From contig JBAZMA010000002.1 of assembly GCA_041649995.1 (NCBI GenBank), positions 157,038 through 221,037 of the forward strand: a DNA stretch of 64,000 nt, read 5' to 3'. The number at the start of each line of letters is the position of its first letter. The first letter of the stretch is position 1. Origin of the DNA: JBAZMA01 sp041649995. GTDB taxonomy: Bacteria; Omnitrophota; Gorgyraeia; Velamenicoccales; Velamenicoccaceae. The notes under the pieces were generated by a model. The model saw only the letters and a list, made by a program, of their open reading frames with translations. It was not told where the DNA came from and did no database searches. Positions 54,902-64,000 of the stretch are shown piece after piece. The position numbers and the translations under genes are program-made.

Positions 54902-56176
54902 ATGGAAAAGAAAACACGGACTTTGCTGGAACGCGATTTGAACAAAACAGCCTGGCAGGCGAAAGAAGCCTCCCGGGTCTTGTCTGGTTTGTCCAGCCGA
55001 AAAAAAAATGAGGTTTTGATCGATATGAGTTCAGCGCTTTTGGATCATGCCGACGAGATCCTTGGCGCGAACAAGAAGGATTTGCGCAACGCGGCTTCAA
55101 AAGGCCTTTCCAAGGCTTTCGTTGACCGGTTGGCGCTCAACGGCCAGAAGATCGGCGAGATGTCGGAATCGATGAGAGAGATCGCTAAACTCGAAGATCC
55201 CGTAGGCTCGCAGATCAGGGCCTGGAGCAGGCCGAACGGGCTCTTGATTGCCAAGGTGCGCGTGCCTATCGGGGTCATCCTGATTATTTATGAATCCCGT
55301 CCGAACGTGACCTCGGATTGCGCTGGCCTGTGTTTTAAATCCGGCAACGCGGTTATCCTGCGAGGCGGCAGCGCGGCGGCGTTTTCGAACAGGGCCATTT
55401 TTGACGCGCTGCAAAAAGTTTTCAAACGTCATGGATTGCCGCGCGGAACGGTGTGCCTGGTCGATTCCGCAGAACGCAAGGCCGTGGATATTCTTTTGCA
55501 AATGGACCGGTTGATCGACCTTGTGATGCCGCGCGGCGGAGAATCCCTGATCCTCGAGGTCCGGAATAAATCGAAGATCCCGGTGATCAAGCATTACAAG
55601 GGGGTCTGTCATATTTTTGTGGACGCGAAGGCGGATCTGGAAATGGCCAAGAAAATTGTCCTGAACGCGAAGGTTCAGAGGCCTTCGGTCTGCAACGCGG
55701 TGGAAAAATTGCTGGTGCACGAGGATATCGCCGCGCGCTTTCTGCCCCTTATGGTGGAAGCCCTGCAGGCGGCTGGCGTCGAAATACGCGCCGATGCGCG
55801 GGCCCGCAAGGTCGTCAAAAGAGTCGCAAGAGCTTCAGAATCCGACTGGAGCGAAGAATATCTGGATTTGATCCTGGCGGTCAAGATTGTCAAGGATGCC
55901 GCAGAGGCAGTTCGACATATTAACCGCTATGGCTCTTCCCATTCGGATGCTATCATTACCTCCGACGAAGAAACCGCAGAGTTTTTCCTGAGGGCGGTAG
56001 ATTCCGCGTGCGTGTATGTGAACGCCTCCACCCGTTTTACGGACGGATATCAATTCGGTTTTGGCGCTGAGATCGGTATCAGCACGGATCGCCTGCACGC
56101 CAGAGGTCCTATGGGCCTGGAAGAGTTGACCACCTATAAGTATGAGATTCGCGGGAACGGGCAGGTCAGGGAATAA
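54902..56176 (+). CDS. proA: Gamma-glutamyl phosphate reductase ProA
   Basis: NADPH-dependent reduction of glutamyl-5-phosphate to the semialdehyde, which cyclises to the ProC substrate. 424 residues of the aldehyde dehydrogenase fold. VPIGVILIIYESRPNVT, LRGGSAA, MPRGGESLI and the catalytic Cys in RPSVCNAVEKLLVH are present, with FGAEIGISTDRLHARGPMG near the end. The genes are adjacent and probably translationally linked with proB. Confidence 0.96.
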   Translation: MEKKTRTLLERDLNKTAWQAKEASRVLSGLSSRKKNEVLIDMSSALLDHADEILGANKKDLRNAASKGLSKAFVDRLALNGQKIGEMSESMREIAKLEDPVGSQIRAWSRPNGLLIAKVRVPIGVILIIYESRPNVTSDCAGLCFKSGNAVILRGGSAAAFSNRAIFDALQKVFKRHGLPRGTVCLVDSAERKAVDILLQMDRLIDLVMPRGGESLILEVRNKSKIPVIKHYKGVCHIFVDAKADLEMAKKIVLNAKVQRPSVCNAVEKLLVHEDIAARFLPLMVEALQAAGVEIRADARARKVVKRVARASESDWSEEYLDLILAVKIVKDAAEAVRHINRYGSSHSDAIITSDEETAEFFLRAVDSACVYVNASTRFTDGYQFGFGAEIGISTDRLHARGPMGLEELTTYKYEIRGNGQVRE

Positions 56177-56235
56177 AGCCTTGTCAATGGGCAAAAACGA
56201 CCGGTGTTTTTTCTAAGTGGTCTGCGGGCGGTATT

Positions 56236-56802
56236 ATGAAAATAGGGATTCTCGGCGGCACCTTTAATCCTGTTCATTTCGGCCATCTGATCCTCGCGGA
56301 ACAGGTGAGGGTGCAGATGGGGCTGGACAAGGTTATTTTCGTCCCGGCGTTCCTGCCGCCGCACAAAAGCAGCCGGTCGGTTATCGGCGCGCGCCACCGT
56401 TTGCAGATGCTGGCTCTGGCGACCCGCTATAACCGGTATTTTGACGTCTCCGATATCGAGATCAGGCGGCAGGGGACTTCGTATACGGTCGATACGCTCA
56501 GGCAGGTCAAGGCCCTTTATCCCAAGGCGTCGCTTTTTTTCATTTGCGGTTCAGATTTGGTTTCGGAGATCCCCACCTGGAAAAACGTGGATGAAATATA
56601 CCGGATGGCCAGGTTCGTCTTGGCCAGGAGGCCCGGATACGGCAAGCGTCTCAGCGGCAGACCTTTTATCAAAATTCTCGTGGCGCAGGTCGATATTTCT
56701 TCATCGTTGCTGCGTAAGCTGGTCCGGAAAAAACTTTCTATCCGTTACCTGACGCCGTATTCGGTCGTCAGATATATCGAGAAACACCGGTTGTACCTGT
56801 AG
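56236..56802 (+). CDS. nadD: Nicotinate-nucleotide adenylyltransferase NadD
   Basis: Converts nicotinate mononucleotide and ATP to deamido-NAD. 188 residues. GILGGTFNPVHFGHLILAEQ is the nucleotidyltransferase HxGH motif; FVPAFLPPHKS and DISSSLLRKLV match the ISSTxIR signature with SSSLLR. In many bacteria it follows proA, as here, often ahead of rsfS; rsfS was not found in the window. Confidence 0.95.
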   Translation: MKIGILGGTFNPVHFGHLILAEQVRVQMGLDKVIFVPAFLPPHKSSRSVIGARHRLQMLALATRYNRYFDVSDIEIRRQGTSYTVDTLRQVKALYPKASLFFICGSDLVSEIPTWKNVDEIYRMARFVLARRPGYGKRLSGRPFIKILVAQVDISSSLLRKLVRKKLSIRYLTPYSVVRYIEKHRLYL

Positions 56803-56837
56803 GGATGTTTTTAAAGACCGCGTGATAAGGAGCTGTG

Positions 56838-57500
56838 ATGAAGATCAAAATAGGGCCTTCCATTCTCGCCGCTGATTTTTCGAATCTGGCCGGCGAAGTC
56901 GCGCGCGCGGAAAGCGCGGGCGCCGATTTTCTGCATGTGGACGTTATGGACGGCCATTTCGTGCCTAATATCACCATTGGACCCGCGGTTGTCGCTTCTC
57001 TTCGGGCCAAGACAAAACTCCCCATTCATTCGCATCTGATGATCGAAAATCCGCAGGACTATATCGCCCCTTTCGCCAAAAGCGGTTCGGATATCATCAG
57101 TTTTCATATCGAAGCTCTCGGGAAAACGCGTCATATCCGGATCAAGAAGGCGCACGAGCTGGTTGAAAAACTTAAAAGCCTTCGTGTCCGGCCGGCTGTC
57201 GCGATCAATCCTTCAACCTCTCTTTTGGAGATCAAGGAATTACTGGAAAGGCTGGACTGGGTGCTGATCATGAGTGTAAATCCGGGTTTCGGCGGACAGG
57301 CTTTTATGCCGGCCGTCCTGCCCAAGATTTTTGACTTACGCCAGATTTTTGAAGGGGATATCGAAGTGGATGGAGGAATTACGGACGCAACAGCCAAAGA
57401 CGTTATTCGCAGGGGCGCTAATTGTCTTGCCGCCGGGACCTATGTATTCGGAGCCGCAGACATGAAAGAGGCCATAAGGAGATTGAAAAATGACGAATGA
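56838..57500 (+). CDS. rpe: Ribulose-phosphate 3-epimerase Rpe
   Basis: Interconverts ribulose-5-phosphate and xylulose-5-phosphate in the pentose phosphate pathway. 220 residues, TIM barrel. GPSILAADFSNL, HVDVMDGHFVPN, HLMIENP, MSVNPGFGGQAF and EVDGGI carry the metal ligands and catalytic aspartates. AAGGAG precedes the ATG at 56838; an in-frame GTG lies one codon earlier. The end overlaps the next gene by 11 bases. Confidence 0.95.
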   Translation: MKIKIGPSILAADFSNLAGEVARAESAGADFLHVDVMDGHFVPNITIGPAVVASLRAKTKLPIHSHLMIENPQDYIAPFAKSGSDIISFHIEALGKTRHIRIKKAHELVEKLKSLRVRPAVAINPSTSLLEIKELLERLDWVLIMSVNPGFGGQAFMPAVLPKIFDLRQIFEGDIEVDGGITDATAKDVIRRGANCLAAGTYVFGAADMKEAIRRLKNDE

Positions 57501-58938
57501 AGCAGGCAGGATCATCAAGTTCGGGACAGACGGATGGAGGGCGGTTATCGCCGACGATTTCACCTTTGTGAACCTTAAAAAGGTGGCCCAGGCCACGGCC
57601 GAATACCTTAAGCAGGATTTTCAAAATGCCCCGGGAAAAAAGACCGGAGTATGCGTCGGATATGACACCAGATTTTTGTCCGATAAATTCGCTCAGGCAA
57701 CAGCCGAGGTTCTGGCGGCCAATGGCATGGAGGTCATTCTTTCTGACAGGGCCGTGCCGACACCCGCGTTGAGTTTTGCCGTCAAAAACAGGAATCTTGA
57801 CCTGGGTATCATGATCACCGCCAGCCACAATCCTCCGGAATTCAACGGCTACAAGATCAAAAATGCCGCCGGCGGCGCGGCGGATGTCAGCGTCACGCGC
57901 AAGGTGGAGTCTTTGATCGGCGTTGCCGAGACAAAAAGCAAGAGGCTGGATGAGGCTGTCAAGGACGGTTCCATAAAAATCGCGGATATTTCCAGGGAAT
58001 ACGTCGCTTTCCTGCGTTCTTATATCGACCGCAAGGCTTTTAAGGACGCGCGTTACAGGGTGTTGATGGATGTCATGCACGGCAGCGGCAACAGCTTTAT
58101 TGCCGAGGTTTTGAAAGGCACCGGTATCCGTCTGGAATTGATGCGTCAGGAAGTGAATCCCTCCTTTGAAGGCCGCGGGCCCGAACCCGTGGAGGAGAAC
58201 GTGCAAAAGATCATCGCCCGCATGAAGGAAGGCAAACACGATATCGGATTGATCCTGGACGGAGACGCCGACAGGATCGCGGCCGTGGATTCCAGGGGAG
58301 AATATATTCCTCCCCAGAAGATTCTGGGGCTCCTGGCTTTGCATCTTCGCGAGGATAAAAAATGGACGGGCGATATCGTTACGACCATCGCGGGCACGAC
58401 GATGCTTGAACATATCGCCGAAGACCTGGCCCTGGATTTGCACGAAACTCCTGTCGGGTTTAAATATATTTCCAATCTCATGGAAACAAAGAATATCCTT
58501 GTGGGCGGGGAAGAGGCCGGCGGAATGGGCCTGAAAAATTATATCCCTGAGCGCGACGGAACATTGGCCGGGCTGATGCTGGTGGAAATGATGATCCATC
58601 GCAAAAAGAAGATCGCGGGCATCCTGGAGAAGATGGAACGGACGTATGGCCGGTATTATTATCTGCGCAGCGACATGAAGTTGAAATCCAAGAATTATAC
58701 CCTGGACATGAAAAGCCTTTGTGTGGATTCCCTGCTGGGAAAAAAGGTGGTCAAGGTCAAGGATTATGACGGGACAAAGCTGATTTGCGAGGATGAGAGC
58801 TGGTTGATGTTTCGCGCCTCCGGCACAGAACCCAAGATGCGGGTTTATTCAGAAGCCAAAAGTCTCAAGAGGGCAAAAGACCTTATCAGACTTGGCAACG
58901 AGATGGTGAACAAGCGCATCCAGTATCAGCAAGGCTGA
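57490..58938 (+). CDS. Alpha-D-phosphohexomutase (phosphoglucomutase/phosphomannomutase family)
   Basis: 482 residues in four domains. Catalytic Ser112 lies in TASHNPPEFNGYK, the metal loop DGDADR is at 257-262, the sugar-binding loop is GGEEAGG, and the phosphate loop is FRASGTEPKMRVY. The family moves phosphate between C1 and C6 of hexoses. The sugar loop GEEAGG does not by itself decide between glucose and mannose, and the sequence does not look like GlmM. It may act with rpe in sugar metabolism or supply precursors for surface glycans. Confidence 0.88.
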   Translation: MTNEAGRIIKFGTDGWRAVIADDFTFVNLKKVAQATAEYLKQDFQNAPGKKTGVCVGYDTRFLSDKFAQATAEVLAANGMEVILSDRAVPTPALSFAVKNRNLDLGIMITASHNPPEFNGYKIKNAAGGAADVSVTRKVESLIGVAETKSKRLDEAVKDGSIKIADISREYVAFLRSYIDRKAFKDARYRVLMDVMHGSGNSFIAEVLKGTGIRLELMRQEVNPSFEGRGPEPVEENVQKIIARMKEGKHDIGLILDGDADRIAAVDSRGEYIPPQKILGLLALHLREDKKWTGDIVTTIAGTTMLEHIAEDLALDLHETPVGFKYISNLMETKNILVGGEEAGGMGLKNYIPERDGTLAGLMLVEMMIHRKKKIAGILEKMERTYGRYYYLRSDMKLKSKNYTLDMKSLCVDSLLGKKVVKVKDYDGTKLICEDESWLMFRASGTEPKMRVYSEAKSLKRAKDLIRLGNEMVNKRIQYQQG

Positions 58939-58974
58939 TTTTTTATTTTTGGTTTTTGAAAGGATTTTTCCCCG

Positions 58975-59583
58975 ATGTTCTTCTGGCCCGGAAGATTTTT
59001 GTGCTGGTTATTCTTGAGACTGTTCTTTCACTTGAAAGTGGAGGACGCCGGGCATGTCCCGGCCCGGGGCGGTTTTATTCTCGCGGGAAACCATGTCAGC
59101 TATCTTGATCCCGTGGCATTCGGAGTGGCCTGTCCCAGGGGCCTGTATTTCATGGCTAAGGACAGTTTGTTCAAGGGGATCTTCGCATGCATATTGCGTT
59201 CCGTGCACGCCTTCCCTTTAAAAAGGAATTCCGCGGATGTGGCGGCCCTCAAGAAGGCCTTGAAGCTTTTGAAGACCGGGAAGGGGATTTTTTTATTCCC
59301 TGAGGGAACAAGGACGGTCGGGGGGACTCTGGGACAACCGCGCACGGGCGTTGGTTTTCTCATGCGCAAAAGCGGCGTCCCTGTGGTTCCTGCCTATGTG
59401 GAAGGAACGGACAGGGCCCTTCCGAAAACAGGGAAGAGATTCCATTCCGCCCATATTAAGGTAACTTTCGGCGAGCCCTTTTTTCCTTTTTCCGGTGGTT
59501 TATCGGATGAGGAGGTCAGCCGGAAGGTGATGGACAGGATCAGCGAGCTCAAAGCCAGGCAGCAGGCCAAAATGTCCCGTTAA
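58975..59583 (+). CDS. plsC: 1-acyl-sn-glycerol-3-phosphate acyltransferase PlsC
   Basis: Second acylation in phospholipid synthesis, giving phosphatidic acid. 202 residues. The catalytic HxxxxD motif is His40-Asp45 (NHVSYLD), FPEGTR lies about 70 residues later, and a hydrophobic N-terminal segment anchors it to the membrane. It is located just before rpsA, a common place for plsC, though the usual cmk neighbour is missing. Confidence 0.93.
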   Translation: MFFWPGRFLCWLFLRLFFHLKVEDAGHVPARGGFILAGNHVSYLDPVAFGVACPRGLYFMAKDSLFKGIFACILRSVHAFPLKRNSADVAALKKALKLLKTGKGIFLFPEGTRTVGGTLGQPRTGVGFLMRKSGVPVVPAYVEGTDRALPKTGKRFHSAHIKVTFGEPFFPFSGGLSDEEVSRKVMDRISELKARQQAKMSR

Positions 59584-59602
59584 GGCCCGTTTGGATTTTT
59601 AC

Positions 59603-59630
59603 TTGACAAATAATCTATTTAGGGGATAAT
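59603..59630 (+). promoter_or_regulatory. Promoter for rpsA
   Basis: Perfect TTGACA (59603-59608), 16-base spacer, GATAAT (59625-59630). The predicted start near 59637 gives a leader of about 125 bases containing a G/C-rich stretch, and a ribosome-binding site AAAGGGGGAAG before the GTG start. Confidence 0.75.
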
Positions 59631-59761
59631 TATTCTCTGCGTCAGGAATAGAAATAGGCCCCCCGGCTTCATTGTCCGGGCGCCCATCAAGACGTTTTTC
59701 CTGCGAAAATAGACGCTGTGTACATCGCGCTATTTAATACACGATAAAGGGGGAAGTTTTT

Positions 59762-61309
59762 GTGGCTGAACAAAAAAATGACACTTTAACAAGTCTCTAT
59801 GAACAGAGTTTCAGGGAGATCAAGGAAGGCGAGGTCGTCAAGGGCAAGATCGTCCGTTTAGGCCCTAAAGACGTGCTCGTTGACGTGGGCTATAAGTCCG
59901 AAGGGGCGGTTGCCCGCGAAGAATTCACAGGTCACGCCGATCTGGCCGAAGGCCAGGAGGTAGAGGTCTATGTGGATTCCATTGAAGATGACAACGGCAT
60001 GATCGTCTTGTCCCGCGATAAGGCCAGGCGCCTCCATGGCTGGGATAAGATTAATCAGGGTTTCAAGGAAGGCGATCTCATTGAGGGTTTTGTCCGCAAG
60101 AAAGTCAAGGGTGGTTTCATTGTCGACGTTTATGGCCTGGAAGGTTTTCTCCCGGCCAGTCTCGCCATGTTCCGCAATATCAGCGAAAGAGATACCGTCG
60201 GCCATTCTTTCAAATTCAAGATTATCAAGATCAATACGCTTCGCAAGAGTCTGATCGTTTCCCGCAAAGAAGCCGTGGCCAAGGAAAAGGAAGATAGCCG
60301 CGCGCGTTTCTGGGAGGCCCACAAGGTCGGCGACGTCATCAGTGGTATTGTTAAAAATATCACGGATTTCGGCGCCTTCATTGATCTGGGCGGAGTGGAC
60401 GGGCTTCTGCATATCACGGACATGAGCTGGTCGCGTATTTCCCATCCGTCAGAATTGGTGGCCGTGGGTGACCGCATCGAAGTGACGATTCTGAACATGA
60501 ACAAAGAGACCTGCAAGGTCTCCTTGGGTTTAAAACAACGCATGGCGGATCCCTGGACCGACGTTGCCCAGAGATTTCCGGTGGGCACAAGGATCAAGGG
60601 GAAGGTCGTCAATATCGTTCCTTATGGAGTCTTTGTTGAATTGGAGAAAGGCATTGAAGGCCTGATTCATGTCTCGGAGATCTCCTGGCAAAAGAGGAAC
60701 ATCAATACCCAGGAAATGTTCGCGGTCGGGGACATGGTTGAAGTCCAGGTCCTGACCATTGATAAAGATAATCGCAGGATTTCTTTGAGCATAAAGCAAT
60801 TGGAAGGCAATCCCTGGCTGGAAGCGGAAGCCAAATTCCCTGTCGGTTCCAAGGTTTCCGGGAAGGTGAGCGGTTTTACGGATTTCGGGGCCTTTGTGGA
60901 GTTGGACGGCAATCTGGACGGTATGATTCATGTTTCCGATATGTCCTGGACGCGCCGGGTCATGAATCCCCAGGAGCTTTTGAAAAAAGGCCAGAAGATC
61001 GACACGATGGTTCTTTCTGTAGACGCTCAGAATAAAAAGATCTCGCTTGGGTACAAGCAGGTGCTGGAAAACCCCTGGTCGAAGATCGCCCAGGACTATC
61101 CGATCGGCACGGTCAGGGAGGGAGAGGTTACGTCGAAGAATAACTTCGGCGTCTTCGTCCGGTTTGACAATGATTACGAGGGGCTTCTCTATATGAACGA
61201 GATCCCCAAGGAAGAGTTCGAGAAAATCAATATCGGCGACAAGATCAATGTCAAGATCATCAAGGTCGATGTGGAGCAGATGCGGATCGGCCTGGGATTG
61301 GCGGGTTAA
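59762..61309 (+). CDS. rpsA: 30S ribosomal protein S1
   Basis: 515 residues with six S1 RNA-binding domains that I can count, beginning near GEVVKGKIVRLG, GDLIEGFVRKKV, GDVISGIVKNIT, GTRIKGKVVNIV, GSKVSGKVSGFT and GTVREGEVTSKN. S1 unfolds mRNA on the 30S subunit and helps initiation, which matters for genes with weak Shine-Dalgarno sequences such as several here. GTG start. The first two domains are the ribosome-binding, divergent ones. Confidence 0.96.
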   Translation: MAEQKNDTLTSLYEQSFREIKEGEVVKGKIVRLGPKDVLVDVGYKSEGAVAREEFTGHADLAEGQEVEVYVDSIEDDNGMIVLSRDKARRLHGWDKINQGFKEGDLIEGFVRKKVKGGFIVDVYGLEGFLPASLAMFRNISERDTVGHSFKFKIIKINTLRKSLIVSRKEAVAKEKEDSRARFWEAHKVGDVISGIVKNITDFGAFIDLGGVDGLLHITDMSWSRISHPSELVAVGDRIEVTILNMNKETCKVSLGLKQRMADPWTDVAQRFPVGTRIKGKVVNIVPYGVFVELEKGIEGLIHVSEISWQKRNINTQEMFAVGDMVEVQVLTIDKDNRRISLSIKQLEGNPWLEAEAKFPVGSKVSGKVSGFTDFGAFVELDGNLDGMIHVSDMSWTRRVMNPQELLKKGQKIDTMVLSVDAQNKKISLGYKQVLENPWSKIAQDYPIGTVREGEVTSKNNFGVFVRFDNDYEGLLYMNEIPKEEFEKINIGDKINVKIIKVDVEQMRIGLGLAG

Positions 61310-61400
61310 ACGACGAGTTTGCAGGCGGATGTCCGAAGACGGAAGTTATGAAAAAAACTTTCGGCCTTCGGACTTCTGATTTCTGGCCTTTAAGGAGTTT
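61310..61400 (+). repeat. Short repeat-block remnant before tyrS
   Basis: ATGTCCGAAGACGGAAG and CCTTCGGACTTCTGATTTCTGGCC are single words of the R1-R4 blocks facing each other and able to pair (CCGAAG with CTTCGG). The tyrS ribosome-binding site AAGGAG follows at once. Confidence 0.5.
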
Positions 61401-62606
61401 ATGGATATCAAAGAACAGCTCAAGATCATAAAACGCGGCACGAGCGAGATCATCTCGGAAGAAGAGTTGGCTGCCCGGCTGCGCTGGTCGGAAAAGACGG
61501 GTAAGCCCCTGAAGATCAAGGCCGGTTTTGATCCCACGGCACCGGATATTCATCTGGGTCACACGGTTCTTTTGCGCAAGCTCAAAGCGTTCCAGGACCT
61601 GGGACATATCGTCTATTTTCTGATCGGGGATTTTACGGGACGTATCGGCGATCCTTCCGGTGTTTCCGAGGTGCGCAGGCAGTTGTCCAGGGAAGAGGTC
61701 CTAAAAAATGCCAGGACATACAAGAATCAGATCTTCAAGATCCTTGACGCCCGCCGCACGCGGGTGGTTTTTAACAGCCGGTGGTATGAGCGCATGAAGT
61801 TTCAGGACGTCATAGGTCTGTCCAGTAAATACACGGTCGCGCGCATGCTGGAGCGGGATGATTTTTCCAAGAGGTTCAGGGAGAACAGGCCTATCAGCAT
61901 TTTGGAGTTTATGTATCCTTTGATCCAGGGCTATGATTCCGTGGTCCTTGGAGCCGACGTCGAGCTGGGAGGGACAGACCAGAAATTCAACCTGCTCGTC
62001 GGCCGCGAACTCCAGAGAGAATACAATCAAATGCCCCAGGCGGTCATTACGATGCCGCTTTTGGAAGGCACGGACGGCACGAACAAGATGTCGAAATCTT
62101 TGGGCAATTATATCGGCATCAATGAAAAGCCCGGAGAGATATTCGGAAAAATTATGTCGATCAGCGATGAGCTGATGTTGCGTTATTACGAGTTGCTCAC
62201 GGATGAAGACATGGAGTCTTTGAAGCCGGTTCATCCGCGCGACGCGAAAATGAAACTGGCGTCTTTGATCATTACGCATTATCACGGTTTGGGCGCAGCC
62301 CGGGACGCGCGCAAAGAATTTGAAGCGGTGTTTAAGGACAAAAGTCTTCCGAAGAATATTCCTGTTAAGAAAATTTGCGCGGAAGGCGAGGGCATTGCGA
62401 TCCTCCAGCTTTTGGATTATGGCGTTGATCTTTTGTATACGAACAATACCAAAAATGAATTCAGGCGGCTCATTCAGCAGGGGGCTGTCAAAGTGAACGG
62501 GGAAAAAGTCGCCTCGATCGCCCATGAACTGAAAAATCCCGGGGAATATCTGATTCAGGTGGCCAAAAGAAGTTTCGTGAAAGTCCTGATTTCACGCAAA
62601 GCTTAA
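61401..62606 (+). CDS. tyrS: Tyrosyl-tRNA synthetase TyrS
   Basis: Class Ic aminoacyl-tRNA synthetase, 401 residues. The HIGH variant HLGH lies in PDIHLGHTVLLRK, the KMSKS motif in TNKMSKSLGNYIG, and a C-terminal S4 domain (INQ-like IQQGAVKVNGEKV) binds the tRNA. The HLGH and KMSKS pair with a longer insertion suggests the TyrZ-like subgroup, but this is a guess. It is the last protein gene before the rRNA operon. Confidence 0.95.
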   Translation: MDIKEQLKIIKRGTSEIISEEELAARLRWSEKTGKPLKIKAGFDPTAPDIHLGHTVLLRKLKAFQDLGHIVYFLIGDFTGRIGDPSGVSEVRRQLSREEVLKNARTYKNQIFKILDARRTRVVFNSRWYERMKFQDVIGLSSKYTVARMLERDDFSKRFRENRPISILEFMYPLIQGYDSVVLGADVELGGTDQKFNLLVGRELQREYNQMPQAVITMPLLEGTDGTNKMSKSLGNYIGINEKPGEIFGKIMSISDELMLRYYELLTDEDMESLKPVHPRDAKMKLASLIITHYHGLGAARDARKEFEAVFKDKSLPKNIPVKKICAEGEGIAILQLLDYGVDLLYTNNTKNEFRRLIQQGAVKVNGEKVASIAHELKNPGEYLIQVAKRSFVKVLISRKA

Positions 62607-62658
62607 CCCTTTAATTACACTAGAGTTACGTTCTTTAAAAAAAATAGTAAAATATTCC

Positions 62659-62686
62659 TTGACACCAGTCCCCACCCCTGTATAAT
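62659..62686 (+). promoter_or_regulatory. Strong rRNA operon promoter
   Basis: Perfect TTGACA (62659-62664), 16-base C-rich spacer, perfect TATAAT (62681-62686). A short hairpin-forming CACCC-TGGA-GGGTG lies just after the expected start. This is the best promoter match in the window, as expected for rRNA. Confidence 0.88.
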
Positions 62687-62797
62687 ACATTTCTGCACCC
62701 TGGAGGGGTGAGTAGTTATCTTTAAAAATTCTGGATGACAAGAAATTTGAAGACCAACAGAAAATCCTTCTTCAGAGGGACTTAAAAAATCTGTTTG

Positions 62798-62844
62798 TCG
62801 AGATGCGGATAGCATAAAGGCATCGTCTCGATGGTGCCTTTTTT
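62798..62844 (+). terminator. Attenuator-like terminator/antiterminator in the rRNA leader
   Basis: GGCATCG (62819-62825) can pair with CGATGGTGCC (62829-62838), allowing wobble pairs, and six T residues follow: an intrinsic terminator between promoter and 16S. The upstream TCGAGATGC (62798-62806) can instead pair with GCATCGTCTCGA (62820-62831) with a 3-base bulge, which would destroy the terminator. The two folds are mutually exclusive. The rest of the roughly 340-base gap between tyrS and 16S shows no gene. Confidence 0.6.
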
Positions 62845-62927
62845 GTTGCCCGCACAAAAATTTCCTTGAAGTACCACGCGTTTGACGCGAGGGCTTCTTT
62901 GTTCTTTGACTAAATAGCCAAGATGTC

Positions 62928-62945
62928 GTTGATCGAAAGATCAAC
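62928..62945 (+). promoter_or_regulatory. GAAA-tetraloop hairpin just before 16S
   Basis: GTTGATC and GATCAAC pair perfectly over 7 bp around GAAA, ending about 8 bases before the mature 5' end. It is probably part of the processing region of pre-16S RNA. Confidence 0.5.
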
Positions 62946-62952
62946 AACCGTT

Positions 62953-64000
<1,048 letters not shown>

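Noticed and set aside
62690..62850. 6S RNA or another known small RNA between tyrS and 16S
   Set aside because: The region does not form the long 6S-like rod with a central bubble; it is better explained as an rRNA leader with attenuator.
62607..62952. tRNA gene in the rRNA leader or elsewhere in the window
   Set aside because: No cloverleaf with a GTTCRANYC T-loop was found here or in other gaps.

Overview
The window looks like chromosome of a Gram-negative, rod-shaped, piliated bacterium with one compact housekeeping region. MurE carries the DNPR motif for meso-diaminopimelate, and lgt/lspA and a secretin imply lipoproteins and an outer membrane. The gene order, the 16S rRNA text at the right edge and the odd modular intergenic repeats remind me of candidate phylum Omnitrophota (OP3) of the PVC group. 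That placement is inference and needs a 16S tree. Every gene I accept lies on the + strand, co-oriented with the rRNA gene.

Layout. (a) 0.2-16.8 kb: the division and cell-wall (dcw) cluster rsmH-ftsL-ftsI-murE-murF-mraY-murD-ftsW-murG-[HEIGH metallopeptidase]-murC-murB-ddl-ftsQ-ftsA, mostly with overlapping stops and starts. It ends without ftsZ; a repeat mosaic (R1) sits where ftsZ would be expected. (b) 17.3-26.8 kb: yggS-proC-mtnP, ileS, a DksA/TraR-type zinc-finger gene, lspA-lgt-rluD-like and aroA. (c) 26.9-32.1 kb: the rod-shape cluster mreB-mreC-mreD-mrdA-rodA, followed by repeat mosaic R2. (d) 32.6-50.3 kb: a radical SAM gene, then a type IV pilus block. The block holds a HAMP-GAF-degenerate GGDEF protein, a stand-alone MshEN protein, two PilB-type ATPases, a REC-HD-GYP protein, pilC, a GEMM riboswitch, pilin, two minor prepilins, a PilX-like protein, pilMNO, a PilP-like protein and a secretin. 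(e) 50.4-62.6 kb: a short DUF2344-type gene, rng, rplU, obgE, proBA, nadD, rpe, a phosphohexomutase gene, plsC, rpsA and tyrS. (f) 62.65-64.0 kb: a strong promoter, a leader with an attenuator-like structure, and the 5' two-thirds of a 16S rRNA gene.

Three things stand out. First, the 16S gene is interrupted by a 279-nt group I intron with no ORF, inserted after the nucleotide equivalent to E. coli U516. Nearly the whole fold (P1, P2, P3-P9, P10) can be paired by hand. Second, the pilus block is surrounded by cyclic-dinucleotide signalling: a GEMM-I riboswitch ending in a perfect terminator upstream of the pilin gene, c-di-GMP-type MshEN domains, an HD-GYP phosphodiesterase whose receiver domain has Glu in place of the phospho-Asp, and a GGDEF domain without its signature. 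The riboswitch aptamer appears to carry a 33-34-nt double-hairpin insertion in one arm. Third, four intergenic mosaics (R1-R4) are built from the same degenerate word-like blocks, two in each orientation. One roughly 135-nt segment of R1 is repeated in inverted orientation in R2, 15.5 kb away, with only two mismatches.

The rest is ordinary housekeeping content. Start codons were chosen from ribosome-binding sites, overlaps and family N-termini. Family names rest on motifs read by eye and not on any search.
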